The notes: generated by a model from the letters alone, not told the origin. A stretch of 64,000 bases of DNA from Lachnospiraceae bacterium 10-1 (GCA_000403495.2 KE159810.1:1012951-1076950), one strand, 5' to 3'; numbered from the stretch's first letter, positions 1 to 8,941 are shown. Program-made: numbers and translations.

Positions 1-26
1 TCAAGGTCAAACAATCTGGGTTCCAT
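1..26 (-). CDS. atpF: ATP synthase F0 subunit b, N-terminal codons only
   Basis: Only the first eight codons and part of the ninth are inside the window (MEPRLFDL), read leftward from an ATG at 24-26. An AAGGAGG ribosome binding site lies just upstream at about 32-38. Position directly after atpE in an a-c-b gene order, and the start sequence, point to the b subunit, the peripheral stalk that ties F1 to F0. The rest of the gene is outside the window, so the call rests mainly on gene order. Confidence 0.7.
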
Positions 27-72
27 CCGTAAACCTCCTTTCTCAATATTTCTATCTTCGGCATATTCACCG

Positions 73-222
73 GAAGAATGACTCTCTGGAGTCATTCTTC
101 TCGAACAAGCTGAAGTTTTTCTTAGGCGGCGTCTTTTGACGCCTTAGAAAAACTCTTGTTCGTGAGTAAGTTTTAGATTTTCTCAGGCGGCGTTTTTTGA
201 CGCCCTGGAAAATCTCTTACTC
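73..222 (-). repeat. Three consecutive hairpins between atpE and atpF, two of them related
   Basis: Hairpin 1 (73-100) is a perfect 12-bp stem with a 4-nt loop. Hairpin 2 (102-162) has outer arms CGAACAAG/CTTGTTCG and an inner AGTTTTTCT/AGAAAAACT stem capped by GGCGTC-TTTT-GACGCC. Hairpin 3 (164-222) repeats the same plan with GAGTAAG/CTTACTC, AGATTTTC/GAAAATCT and a GGCGT/ACGCC cap. Hairpins 2 and 3 look like diverged copies of one unit. They sit where c-subunit mRNA often needs to be kept in excess over the rest of the operon, so RNA stabilisation or partial termination is a reasonable inference. Confidence 0.8.
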
Positions 223-225
223 ATT

Positions 226-1282
<1,057 letters not shown>

Positions 1283-1294
1283 TTCTTCACCTCC

Positions 1295-1741
1295 TTACAT
1301 ATCCTGTCCTTCGGCAGGTTCATCAATAAGCGGCGGAAGAACTTCTTCCCCATATACTAAAGTGCTTATTTTCTTAGTGATAAAATGCATATAAGCCGAT
1401 GCCTTGAGTCCCATAATTCCTAAAAATGCTGAAAGAGGATTTGCGGTTCTGCTTATTGCAGCGGCTAAAAGCGCCAATGTAATAAAAAGGTACCTGAATA
1501 TATTGTGGGTACTCATGAATTTCACTGCTGCCCGCTCCGGAAGATCCAACGCCCGGTCCAGAGACCACCACATATGAAATGCACTGACTGCCGCAATTAA
1601 AATTCCTATCCAGAGTCCAAGGCTGTAAGTCCCTTTATCTTTTAAAAAGAGCACAAACACCTGACACACTGCTCCAAATAAAAGAATGCCTGTTTCAAGC
1701 TCAAACAAAGTCCTGTTTATTTTTGTGATCTTTTTTTTCAT
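1295..1741 (-). CDS. ATP synthase subunit I-like membrane protein
   Basis: This 148-residue protein has about four hydrophobic segments. Its place between an AtpZ-like gene and atpB is where subunit I (AtpI/AtpR type) is found; those proteins help assemble the c ring or handle Mg2+. The start at 1741 has CAGGGAGGAAGA directly before it; a longer reading would begin inside the upstream gene without a better site. The first 41 bp overlap the end of the upstream gene in another frame, which suggests translational coupling. The family is weakly conserved, so the call depends on context and hydropathy more than on motifs. Confidence 0.7.
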   Translation of the reverse strand: MKKKITKINRTLFELETGILLFGAVCQVFVLFLKDKGTYSLGLWIGILIAAVSAFHMWWSLDRALDLPERAAVKFMSTHNIFRYLFITLALLAAAISRTANPLSAFLGIMGLKASAYMHFITKKISTLVYGEEVLPPLIDEPAEGQDM

Positions 1742-2006
1742 TCTTCCTCCCTGTGTCTTTTCTTCCCTTATGCAGATAGGAGGACTGCTCACTTGCTCTG
1801 GTATAAATCTGTCTGGAAAACCGGTAAACATTATAACCGCCTGCTACTGCTCCCACAAAAAACAGGATCACAACCAGAAAATTTGTTCCAAACTTTTTAT
1901 CCAGAAACATCCCCAAAAAAGAACACACAAAAACAGGAACCAACATGTTAATTCCAAATTGAGTTATCATTGTAAGTGCCTGATATACATTTCGATTGAA
2001 TTTCAC
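1701..2006 (-). CDS. AtpZ/AtpI family protein, first gene of the atp operon
   Basis: This 101-residue protein has two hydrophobic helices (about 13-35 and 43-62) joined by a DKKFGTN turn, the pattern of the small AtpZ (ATPase gene 1) proteins that head many F1F0 operons. The family is linked to Mg2+/Ca2+ handling or c-ring assembly. The tail is highly charged and lysine-rich. The start at 2006 follows AAAGGGGAAA at a rather long spacing. Its 3' end overlaps the next gene by 41 bp. A promoter is visible about 40 bp upstream. Confidence 0.72.
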   Translation of the reverse strand: MKFNRNVYQALTMITQFGINMLVPVFVCSFLGMFLDKKFGTNFLVVILFFVGAVAGGYNVYRFSRQIYTRASEQSSYLHKGRKDTGRKNEKKDHKNKQDFV

Positions 2007-2046
2007 ATATTTTCCCCTTTAATGAACCTTTTATATTCATTTTATG

Positions 2047-2075
2047 ATTATACCTATTTTTCCAGTTTCTGTCTA
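2047..2075 (-). promoter_or_regulatory. Sigma-A type promoter of the atp operon
   Basis: Read on the minus strand, TAGACA (2070-2075) and TATAAT (2047-2052) are separated by exactly 17 bp. The -10 is a perfect consensus and lies about 40 bp before the first atp gene. No competing signal is nearby. Confidence 0.75.
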
Positions 2076-2249
2076 GGTGCTATCCCGAAAAAATAGTAAA
2101 ACACATCCCCAATCATTCCTTTACGGATTTTCCCAAATCCGTTGACTTTCCCCTTGTTTAAGAGTAGTATTTTGTTAACAGTTCAGGCGGATTCTTTTAC
2201 CAATGACAAGGGATGGGCTGTTACATATTTTACAAAGGAGCCCGGCAAA

Positions 2250-2798
2250 ATGAATTCCGAAATCACAATCAGGCCTGTCACTTTGGCAGATGCGGACAGG
2301 CTTCTTACCATATATGCTCCCTATGTGCTTGAAAGCGCAATAACTTTTGAATATGACGTCCCGTCTTTGCAGGAATTTAAAAAGCGTATCAGCCATATCA
2401 CCTCACGCTATCCTTATCTGGCTGCATTTGCAGAGGGTGAAATAAAAGGCTATGCATACGCCTCAGCTTTTAAAAACCGGCCCGCCTATGACTGGTCGGT
2501 GGAAACTTCAATTTACATTGAAAAAGATTTTCACGGGCAGGGAGTCGGCTCAAAATTGTACCGTCGTCTGGAAGAGTTGTTACGCCGACAGAATGTATGT
2601 AATTTATGTGCCTGTATTGCTTATCCCAACCCCAAAAGCATTGCTTTTCATGAACACATGGGCTATAAAACCGTAGCACATTTTCACCAGTCCGGCTATA
2701 AATTCGGCTCCTGGTATGACATGATCTGGATGGAAAAGTTTTTAAATCCTCATTTGCCCGACCAAAAACCATTTATTCCCATAAAGGAGGTTCTATGA
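2250..2798 (+). CDS. GNAT family N-acetyltransferase
   Basis: This 182-residue acetyl-CoA-dependent N-acetyltransferase resembles the phosphinothricin/methionine-sulfone acetyltransferase branch. Visible signs are the start EITIRPVTLADADRL, the substrate-side motif TFEYDVPS, and the acetyl-CoA loop of motif A (DFHGQGVGSKLYRRL, about residue 95-110), followed by a family-typical GYKTVAHFHQSGYKFGSWYDM end. The start at 2250 follows AAAGGAG at a 9-nt spacing; an upstream in-frame ATG at 2142 has no such site and adds an unrelated extension. It overlaps the next gene by ATGA, so the pair is probably co-translated. The natural substrate is unknown. Confidence 0.88.
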   Translation: MNSEITIRPVTLADADRLLTIYAPYVLESAITFEYDVPSLQEFKKRISHITSRYPYLAAFAEGEIKGYAYASAFKNRPAYDWSVETSIYIEKDFHGQGVGSKLYRRLEELLRRQNVCNLCACIAYPNPKSIAFHEHMGYKTVAHFHQSGYKFGSWYDMIWMEKFLNPHLPDQKPFIPIKEVL

Positions 2799-3265
2799 CA
2801 AATCTCACTCTGTACCGTAAACGTATTATTCCTGATGAATGTATTCTCTTAAAGGACGATCTTATCCTTTCTTGTGATGAGGAACATATTATTACCACCT
2901 GGAAGGCGCTCCGTCCCAAAAAAGACCTGCATCACGGCTCCTCCTGCTACTTTCTAAAAGAGGGCTTTAAAGTAAGTAAATTCTGCCGCAAGGATGACAG
3001 CCTGCTCTACTGGTACTGCGATATTGTAGATTTTGATTCCCACCCTTATGAAAATACATTAATTGTTACCGATCTGCTGGCTGATGTGATCATTTATCCT
3101 GACGGTTTCGTAAAGGTAGTAGATCTGAACGAACTGGTTACCGCCTTAGAATCCCGCTCTATCAGTCTGGATATTTTAAAATCCAGCCTCCTCCGCCTTG
3201 ACAGGCTGCTTCAAATTATTTATTCCGGTCATTTTGACAGCTTAAAAGCATATATTGAAAGCTAA
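2795..3265 (+). CDS. DUF402 domain protein
   Basis: This 156-residue soluble protein carries the DUF402 beta-barrel pattern. The key stretch is LLYWYCDIVDFD followed by LIVTDLLADVIIYPDG and VKVVDLNEL, with the paired acidic residues this family uses for metal binding. Some relatives hydrolyse nucleoside tri- and diphosphates; others are RNA-binding, so the substrate here is open. It begins inside the acetyltransferase stop (ATGA overlap) after AAAGGAGG, and its stop codon overlaps that of the convergent SleB-like gene, leaving no room for a terminator between them. Confidence 0.75.
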   Translation: MTNLTLYRKRIIPDECILLKDDLILSCDEEHIITTWKALRPKKDLHHGSSCYFLKEGFKVSKFCRKDDSLLYWYCDIVDFDSHPYENTLIVTDLLADVIIYPDGFVKVVDLNELVTALESRSISLDILKSSLLRLDRLLQIIYSGHFDSLKAYIES

Positions 3266-4437
3266 TAGAAAATATGTCCCCCGATCTGGGTGCCGGTAAG
3301 TCCTTCGATAGGTGTCCTGAAGAACAGGCAGTTGCCTACGGTAGTGCGCCCCGACATGGCCTCTTCCGCAGCCCGGTAGCATGCTTCTGTTGCATGATTT
3401 TCCGCAAGGGCAAGGGCAAGACGCCCGCTTGCAACAGGGGAAAATTGTTTGTTTTGATAAATAACCCCTACTACCGTATCCGGAAATACGGAACTCATTA
3501 CCCGGTTCATAACAACAGCACCTACTGCAATCTGTCCTTCGTAAGGCTGATTTCCCGCTTCGCAATAAATCAGATTCGCCAGCAGGTATCTGTCCCCGTC
3601 CGCAAACGATATCTCGGAAATATCTCTCCAGGCCGACTGTGATGCCAGCTGGGATAGTCTTCTTTCTTCCTCTAATTCCTTCTGTAATTCTGCAATACTG
3701 TTTTTTTGCTCCTGAAGCTGTTTTTCATACTCCCGCATTTCTGCTTCCGTGGCCTGTATTTCATTTTGATAACTGGAAATTTTACCTGAAGTCTGGCTCA
3801 CCAACCCTGCAACCCGGCTCTGTTCCGCCTCCACGGAAACTTTAAGTTCATCCAGCTCTTGTTTCTCTTGCTCAAGCTGAGCTTCTTTTTCTTCAATTTC
3901 CACCCTGGTGGCCTGATAAATTTCAAGCTGTTCCCTGTCATATTCCGCTAGTTGCTCAATATAATCATTTCGGTTTAAAAGGTCTGAAAAACTTGCGGCG
4001 CCAAAGAGCATTTCCATCATCACAAAGTCGCGTTTCTCGTACATAAACTGAATACGCTTTTTCATTGCCGCATACTGGGCTTCTTCCGTTTCCTTCGCCT
4101 GTGCAAGCTGTTCCAAAGTAACTTCTATCTCCAGATTTTTTTCAAGGATCTGCTGCTCTAGCTCTGCCAGATTATTGCTTACCTGGGTTAAATTCGTATT
4201 TAAATTATTAAGCTGTCCTTTAAGTCCTTCCGTCGTCTGCTGAAGATCACCAATTTCATCCTTACGCTCATTGATTTCGTTTTCCGTCTGTTCTTTTTCC
4301 TGATTTCTTCTTCTGATCTCTTCTTCCAGATCTGATATTCGGTCGTTATCCGCATGAGAAGTCATGGGAAATGCGCACATCAAAACTACTGCTGCCATAA
4401 ACACAGCAATTTTTCTCCGCTTTAAATTTTTTCTCAT
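3262..4437 (-). CDS. Secreted coiled-coil protein with SleB-type cell wall hydrolase domain
   Basis: This 391-residue protein has an N-terminal signal peptide (KRRKIAVFMAAVVLMCAFPMTSHA). A long coiled coil rich in E, Q, L and K (about 30-260), like CwlO/PcsB scaffolds, is followed by a C-terminal hydrolase_2/SleB domain (about 275-391) with LLANLIYCEAGNQ, EGQIAVGAVVMNRV and NKQFSPVASG. The YCEAGNQ glutamate is the likely catalytic acid of a lytic or glucosaminidase-like activity on peptidoglycan. ATG at 4437 is preferred for its GGTGAGG site; a GTG nine bases upstream is possible. The coiled coil suggests control by partner proteins at the wall. Confidence 0.85.
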   Translation of the reverse strand: MRKNLKRRKIAVFMAAVVLMCAFPMTSHADNDRISDLEEEIRRRNQEKEQTENEINERKDEIGDLQQTTEGLKGQLNNLNTNLTQVSNNLAELEQQILEKNLEIEVTLEQLAQAKETEEAQYAAMKKRIQFMYEKRDFVMMEMLFGAASFSDLLNRNDYIEQLAEYDREQLEIYQATRVEIEEKEAQLEQEKQELDELKVSVEAEQSRVAGLVSQTSGKISSYQNEIQATEAEMREYEKQLQEQKNSIAELQKELEEERRLSQLASQSAWRDISEISFADGDRYLLANLIYCEAGNQPYEGQIAVGAVVMNRVMSSVFPDTVVGVIYQNKQFSPVASGRLALALAENHATEACYRAAEEAMSGRTTVGNCLFFRTPIEGLTGTQIGGHIFY

Positions 4438-4515
4438 GTTCCTCACCTGCCTTTACCTATCTGTTCCGGAAGATCTTTTCCGGCATAAGCTGACGTCTTT
4501 TTCATAAAGCCGGCA

Positions 4516-4944
4516 TTATTCCTCCAGCTTGCCAATTCTGCGGATATGATTTTCTCCCTGTGAAAATTCCGTATTCAAAAAGGTTTCCACAATTTCAACT
4601 GCAAGATTTTTTCCCACAATGCCGCCGCCTAATGCCAGCATATTGGCATCATTATGAAGCCTCGTCATCTTTGCAAGATACGCGTTTGTACACAGTGCAC
4701 ATCTTACGCCAGGCACTTTATTGGCTGCAATGGAAACGCCAATCCCGGTAGTACATACCACGATTCCTTTCTCGCACTCTTCATCCGCCACCGCCTTAGC
4801 AGCCGCTTTTGTAAATTCAGGATAATCACAGGATGTTTTATCATAACACCCAAAATCCCTGTACTCTATTTTATTTTCCTTAAGGTACTCCATAATCTGG
4901 CACTTTAAATCATATCCGCCATGATCACTGGCTAATGCTATCAT
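4516..4944 (-). CDS. rpiB: Ribose-5-phosphate isomerase B
   Basis: This 142-residue sugar isomerase of the RpiB/LacAB fold interconverts ribose-5-phosphate and ribulose-5-phosphate in the non-oxidative pentose phosphate pathway. Diagnostic pieces are ASDHGGYDLK at the start, DYPEF, the active-site cysteine in GIVVCTTGIGVSIAANK and the RLHNDANML helix. The family's usual CGTG loop reads CTTG here. Allose-6-phosphate isomerase is a close alternative for this fold, but the position after a TsaC/YwlC gene is common for rpiB in Firmicutes. It is followed by a short CCGGAA/TTCCGG hairpin at 4466-4483. Confidence 0.92.
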   Translation of the reverse strand: MIALASDHGGYDLKCQIMEYLKENKIEYRDFGCYDKTSCDYPEFTKAAAKAVADEECEKGIVVCTTGIGVSIAANKVPGVRCALCTNAYLAKMTRLHNDANMLALGGGIVGKNLAVEIVETFLNTEFSQGENHIRRIGKLEE

Positions 4945-4982
4945 TTTTCATTCCTCCATTTTAAAAAATTTCCATAAATATG

Positions 4983-6053
4983 CTACATGGAGCTATTTTC
5001 TCCTGACAAACGCACCACCTGATGGCCTGCTGCCTTTAACAACCTGTTCATAACAGCCTGTCCCACGCCTTTTTGTTTAAAGCCTTCTGCATATATAATT
5101 TCAATTCCTTCATCATCAAATTCCCGCAGTATACGGAATAAGCATTTGGCAGTCTGCTCCTCCCGGCCTTGCTCTCCCGCACTTTTTACACTGTCTGCCA
5201 AATACCCGGCGGCTGTTTCATCTGTGGCAATCACTCCTGTTCTTTTTCCTTCCTTATGAAAAGCAGAAAGTTTTTCATTGATATAGGTGCTCACCTGCCT
5301 GCCTTCCCCTTCCACGATAATCAGATTTCCCTTTGGCGCATAATGCTTGTATTTCATTCCCGGTGCCTTTGGCGCCTGGGCTGCATGATCATCCATGATA
5401 GTTTGATCTGCTTCCACGTCGCCTATCACCTGTCTTAGCATCTCCTCCGTAATATACCCGGGACGCAGAATCATAGGAGAAGTTCCCGTCAGGTCAATAA
5501 TCGTGGATTCCAGACCAATATCGGCCTGTCCTCCATCAATGATCATATCTATTCTGCCAAAGAGATCTTCTATCACATATTTTGCTACGGTAGGGCTGGG
5601 CCTGCCGGAACGATTCGCACTGGGGGCTGCAACATACCCCCCTGCCTCACGGATAAACTCTCTTGCAATCTGATTAGAAGGCATTCTTACCGCCACAGTG
5701 TTAAGTCCTCCTGTGGTTTCCAGAGGGACACAATCCGCCTTTTCAAAAATCATGGTAAGTGGTCCCGGCCAATACTTTTCCGCCAGTTGGTATGCAGCTT
5801 TGGGGATTTTTCTGACAATTTGGGAAAGCGCACTCATCTCCACAATATGTATAATCAGAGGATTATCGGAAGGCCTGCCTTTGGCGGCATAAATCTTTTT
5901 GGAAGAAGAACTGTTTAAGGCATCTCCTCCAAGCCCGTATACCGTCTCTGTAGGAAATGCTACCAGTCCGCCGGATTTAATTATATTTCCAGCCATTTTA
6001 ACAGTCTGCATATCTATATTTTCTTCATCCATCCTGATAATTTTTGTATCCAT
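4983..6053 (-). CDS. tsaC: Threonylcarbamoyl-AMP synthase (Sua5/YwlC type)
   Basis: This 356-residue enzyme makes threonylcarbamoyl-AMP from threonine, bicarbonate and ATP, the first step of tRNA t6A37 synthesis. The N-terminal YrdC-like domain (about 1-210) shows GGLVAFPTETVYGLGGDA and the KGRPSDNPLIIHI phosphate-binding motif. GYVAAPSANRSGRPSPT and STIIDLTG follow. A C-terminal Sua5 domain (about 235-350) makes it the long Sua5 form rather than short TsaC. It lies directly downstream of the interrupted amidase and upstream of rpiB on the same strand. Confidence 0.95.
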   Translation of the reverse strand: MDTKIIRMDEENIDMQTVKMAGNIIKSGGLVAFPTETVYGLGGDALNSSSSKKIYAAKGRPSDNPLIIHIVEMSALSQIVRKIPKAAYQLAEKYWPGPLTMIFEKADCVPLETTGGLNTVAVRMPSNQIAREFIREAGGYVAAPSANRSGRPSPTVAKYVIEDLFGRIDMIIDGGQADIGLESTIIDLTGTSPMILRPGYITEEMLRQVIGDVEADQTIMDDHAAQAPKAPGMKYKHYAPKGNLIIVEGEGRQVSTYINEKLSAFHKEGKRTGVIATDETAAGYLADSVKSAGEQGREEQTAKCLFRILREFDDEGIEIIYAEGFKQKGVGQAVMNRLLKAAGHQVVRLSGENSSM

Positions 6054-6120
6054 TCTGCGTCAGCTCCCAATATTCTATTTTACTCTAACACATTTCCTGT
6101 TTCTTGACTACCTTCTATTG

Positions 6121-6684
6121 CTATTTTGAGGGTTCCTCCACTCCATTTAAATATTTCATGATCCCCATGTGGATATTCCAGGCCACCTTTTCCTGATACA
6201 AATGGGTAGAAAGCTTTTCCGCTTCTTCGCGATTGGACAAAAAACCGCACTCTACGATAACGATTGTTCTGGAAGTCTTTTTCAGCAGAAAATAACTGTC
6301 ATTACCTTTTGCCTGTCTGTTGTTTTCCGGATCCAGCGCGCGGAGCTGTTCCTGGAGCACACCAGCAAGGCGTTTGCTTTCTTCACTGGTGGCATAATAA
6401 AAAACCTGTGCCCCTTTCACATATTCCTCATGATAGCTGTTTTGATGAATGCTGACCACAAGTACCGGATTGGCATTTTCGATAATTTCCAGCCTTCTTT
6501 TCATATCCTGTACCTTTTTATTGCTTGCATTCTCATCATAAAGCCCTTTGTCCCCTTCCCTTGTCATTATCACCTGGATTCCCTCAGCCTGAAGAAAATC
6601 TTTTAGCATAATTGCAATTTCCAAATTAATGTCTTTTTCCAACTGATCATTAATCCCTACTTTTCCGGGATCTGTGCCTCCATG
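6121..6684 (-). CDS. cwlD: cwlD-type N-acetylmuramoyl-L-alanine amidase, 3' segment
   Basis: This is the C-terminal part of an amidase_3 enzyme. In the intact gene it would start at the CAT codon of the shared core (6680-6684) and read HGGTDPGKVG, then EKDIN with zinc ligand E66, SIHQNS with H130 and IVECGFLSN with catalytic E195 (numbering of the rejoined protein). Alone it could only start weakly, for example at a TTG at 6642, and would lack the first zinc ligand. Close similarity to Bacillus CwlD (EKDxxLE, VIMTRE, AQxFYY, EVGFLSN-like order) points to the germination amidase that helps make muramic-delta-lactam in spore cortex. The missing 5' end is at 12738-12892. Confidence 0.88.
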   Translation of the reverse strand, partial: HGGTDPGKVGINDQLEKDINLEIAIMLKDFLQAEGIQVIMTREGDKGLYDENASNKKVQDMKRRLEIIENANPVLVVSIHQNSYHEEYVKGAQVFYYATSEESKRLAGVLQEQLRALDPENNRQAKGNDSYFLLKKTSRTIVIVECGFLSNREEAEKLSTHLYQEKVAWNIHMGIMKYLNGVEEPSK

Positions 6685-6704
6685 TGCCGGCAGTCGGTTG
6701 CGGA
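6680..6704 (-). other. Recombination junction, cwlD 3' side (att core plus arm)
   Basis: On the minus strand the inner arm TCCGCAA (6698-6704) is followed after 13 nt by the core CATGG (6680-6684), and then by the cwlD sequence AGGCACAGATCC. The core matches the other junction exactly; the flanking base on the element side does not, so the shared sequence is limited to 5 bp. The arm is the mirror of the one at 12721-12727. Confidence 0.8.
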
Positions 6705-6715
6705 TTTTTTAATTC

Positions 6716-8266
6716 TTATAAATCCTCCTCTGAAAAATTATAAGTTAATTTAATTTTATGGTCTTCATACACTTGAATCTCATGCAGCATGGCATTCACA
6801 GTCTCCCGATCCAGGCATTTTACTTCCCCGCTCTCTATCAATTGCCTGAGCCAAGAATTATCAGATGCGTCTTCCACTGTCTTATTTTGCGCTGCCTTTT
6901 CCACACAGCACATCTGTTTTTCCAAAAGTGCTTCCTTCTTTATGTATTCCTGCCTGTATTCCATAAACTCCTGTCTGGAAATCAGTTCTTCCTTATAGTC
7001 CTCATAAACAGCTTTTTTCAGCCTGCGGATTCTGCCAAGCTCAGAAAGAATCTTCGTTTTTTCCTCTTCATTCTGCTTTTCATATCCCCATTTACCTTTC
7101 AGACTTTCAGCTAATTTCCCTAGGTTTTCCATCCTTCCAAGTATTTTCTTAAGATCCTCCAGCAGAATATTTTCTAAAGCCTTATGAGAAACCATGTGAG
7201 GTGTACAGTATTTTCTTCCGTGCCTTACATAAGTTCCGCAAAAATAGCCGATATTTTTTCCATTTTTTTTAACCATTGCCCTGCCGCAGTCTCCACATTT
7301 TAGAAAGCCTGCAAAAATTGTGACATTTGTTTTTAAGTCCGGGGTACGGGTTCTGCGTTTTAACAGATCCTGCACCTTTTCCCAAGTGCTTTCATCAATA
7401 ATCGCCTCATGCGTCCCTTTCACGATGATCCATTCTTCCCTATCTTTTATCCTGGGCTTTCCCCGCATCTTCTGCACTTTTCTTCCCTGCACCATGTTTC
7501 CTATATACAATTCGTTTTGAAGAATACGGTTAACCGTAGAATAGGTCCAATAAGAAGTACCCTCCAGCCGGTTTGCATTTTTATAATTTTCTCCGTTTAG
7601 TTTCTTATATTCAGAAGGGCACAAAATCCCTTCTTCGTTTAAAACTGTGGCAATCCGGTTTTTTCCAAAGCCTTTAAGATATAAACCAAATATCCTGCTT
7701 ACAATTCCGGCAGCATAAGGATCAATAACCAATTTATTTTTATTCGGCAAAGCTTTCCTATAACCATAAGAAGCAAAAGCTCCTATAAATTCACCGGCCT
7801 TTTGTTTGGTTAAAACGCTTGCATGGATTTTCTTTGAAATATCCCTTGCATACTGCTCATTAAAAATATTTTTGATGGGCAGAAGCATGTCATAGGAATG
7901 CTCAAAGCTGTCTATATTATCCGTAACGGAAATAAACCGGACATTTCTGTCCGGAAAATACCGTTCCAAATATTTTCCCGTGTCAATGTAATCGCGTCCA
8001 AAACGGGACAAGTCCTTAACGATCACGCAATTCACATTTCCCTTCTCAATATCCTCCATCATCCTGCAAAATGCAGGCCGGTTAAAATTGGTTCCGGAAA
8101 ACCCGTCATCAATATAAATGTCATACACAGAAAAATCTGTTTTTCCTTTTATGTAGTTGTCAATCAGTTTTTTCTGATTTTTTATACTGTCACTTTCTGC
8201 CTTATCGCCCTCATCTTTAGAAATCCTGACATACTCTGCCGTGCGGAAAAAAATCTGTTTTTTCAG
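6716..8266 (-). CDS. Large serine recombinase of the cwlD element
   Basis: This site-specific recombinase of about 516 residues would act on the two CATGG junctions. The catalytic serine is S16 in YVRISKDE, followed by DGFSGTNFNRPAF and VKDLSRFGRD of the resolvase domain. A recombinase domain with GFGKNRIATVLN, a zinc ribbon (CGDCGRAM ... YFCGTY ... KYC) and a C-terminal coiled coil follow. No ATG, GTG or TTG exists between the upstream in-frame stop and S16. The best start is CTG at 8266, which overlaps the TGA of the small ORF upstream and sits 10 nt after AAAGGAGG. A GTG at 8128 would delete the active site. The stop is 12 bp from the attachment arm. Confidence 0.9.
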   Translation of the reverse strand: MKKQIFFRTAEYVRISKDEGDKAESDSIKNQKKLIDNYIKGKTDFSVYDIYIDDGFSGTNFNRPAFCRMMEDIEKGNVNCVIVKDLSRFGRDYIDTGKYLERYFPDRNVRFISVTDNIDSFEHSYDMLLPIKNIFNEQYARDISKKIHASVLTKQKAGEFIGAFASYGYRKALPNKNKLVIDPYAAGIVSRIFGLYLKGFGKNRIATVLNEEGILCPSEYKKLNGENYKNANRLEGTSYWTYSTVNRILQNELYIGNMVQGRKVQKMRGKPRIKDREEWIIVKGTHEAIIDESTWEKVQDLLKRRTRTPDLKTNVTIFAGFLKCGDCGRAMVKKNGKNIGYFCGTYVRHGRKYCTPHMVSHKALENILLEDLKKILGRMENLGKLAESLKGKWGYEKQNEEEKTKILSELGRIRRLKKAVYEDYKEELISRQEFMEYRQEYIKKEALLEKQMCCVEKAAQNKTVEDASDNSWLRQLIESGEVKCLDRETVNAMLHEIQVYEDHKIKLTYNFSEEDL

Positions 8267-8403
8267 TGTTCTTCCGCCTCCTTTTCTAGTTCCTGCAGAA
8301 TATGGCTTTGAATTATATACTTAATAAGCTCATCAGCACTAGTTTTGGCCAAAAATTTACGTTCAACCGTATAATATACCGGTTCTTTTCTACTATCTGA
8401 CAC
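8263..8403 (-). CDS. Small 46-residue ORF coupled to the recombinase
   Basis: Starting at GTG 8403 (AGGAG nine bases upstream) it reads SDSRKEPVYYTVERKFL and ends in a charged helix QELEKEAEEH. An in-frame ATG at 8427 is an alternative. Its TGA overlaps the CTG start of the recombinase, and the recombinase ribosome binding site lies within its last codons, so the two are translated as a pair. Small proteins next to serine integrases are sometimes directionality or regulatory factors. No family was recognised, so that role is only a suggestion. Confidence 0.55.
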   Translation of the reverse strand: MSDSRKEPVYYTVERKFLAKTSADELIKYIIQSHILQELEKEAEEH

Positions 8404-8477
8404 AGAGCAGCTCTCCTGCAAAATCATTTCTTAAAACAGTATACGAAGCAGGCTGGTACAGTATGTCTTAATTTCTC

Positions 8478-8726
8478 CTACTCCTCTAACAACTCTTCAA
8501 AGCTTACATCAAGCACTTTAGCAAAAGTTTTTAATTCAATATCAGTAATAAATCTGGCACCGCTTTCAATGCGCTGAATCGCATTTTTATCCATCTCAAT
8601 CTCTTCCAGCTGCATTTTATCAGCTAAAAGTCTTTGGGATACTTTAGGGCACAGCTCTTTACGAATGCGGGCGATATTGCCGCCGGATATATTATTTCTT
8701 CCTGAGCTTGCTCTGCTTTTGTACAT
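8478..8726 (-). CDS. XRE-family helix-turn-helix regulator of the element
   Basis: This 82-residue DNA-binding protein has a Cro/CI-type helix-turn-helix: IARIRKEL, SQRLLADKMQLEEIEMDKNAIQRIESG, then ITDIELKTFAKVLDVSFEELL. ATG 8726 is chosen because GGAGG lies six bases upstream; an upstream in-frame ATG at 8753 has no such site. It heads the leftward unit (regulator, small ORF, recombinase) and faces the CotH gene across a 215-bp region full of TGACA repeats. It is probably the repressor that keeps recombinase and perhaps cargo silent, much as in small integrative elements. Confidence 0.85.
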   Translation of the reverse strand: MYKSRASSGRNNISGGNIARIRKELCPKVSQRLLADKMQLEEIEMDKNAIQRIESGARFITDIELKTFAKVLDVSFEELLEE

Positions 8727-8807
8727 AGTTGACCTCCATATATTTCCCCTCAAAAATTTGCGGATTTACATATATCTCCTTTCTGTTCCGCACAAGCATT
8801 CATCAAA

Positions 8808-8833
8808 TGGAATTAATTGTGCAATTCGTTCCA
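8808..8833. promoter_or_regulatory. 26-bp imperfect palindrome, candidate operator
   Basis: The outer arms TGGAA/TTCCA and inner arms AATTG/CAATT pair around a centre at 8820/8821, with mismatches at three of thirteen positions. It lies between the XRE gene and the CotH gene, where a repressor site would be expected. Binding is inferred from symmetry only. Confidence 0.5.
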
Positions 8834-8834
8834 C

Positions 8835-8915
8835 TTGACATTCACTGCTTGTCATTTAGTCCACTATATGCTATTATTAATACCTAGTTGACATTCACTA
8901 AATGTCGTTTAATAA
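8835..8915 (+). promoter_or_regulatory. Repeated TTGACATTCACT elements and cargo promoter
   Basis: The 12-mer TTGACATTCACT occurs twice, at 8835-8846 and 8888-8899, each followed by TGTC to give a dyad (TGACA-N9-TGTCA at 8836-8854; GACATT-N5-AATGTC at 8890-8906). The second copy doubles as a -35 box (8888-8893) with TAATAA (8910-8915) 16 bp downstream, just before the CotH gene. A regulator on these dyads would sit on the promoter. Confidence 0.6.
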
Positions 8916-8941
8916 AATAAGTAATACTTGAGGAAATCAGT

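Noticed and set aside
2142..2249. N-terminal extension of the acetyltransferase
   Set aside because: The 36 added residues match no domain and the upstream ATG lacks a ribosome binding site, while 2250 has AAAGGAG.
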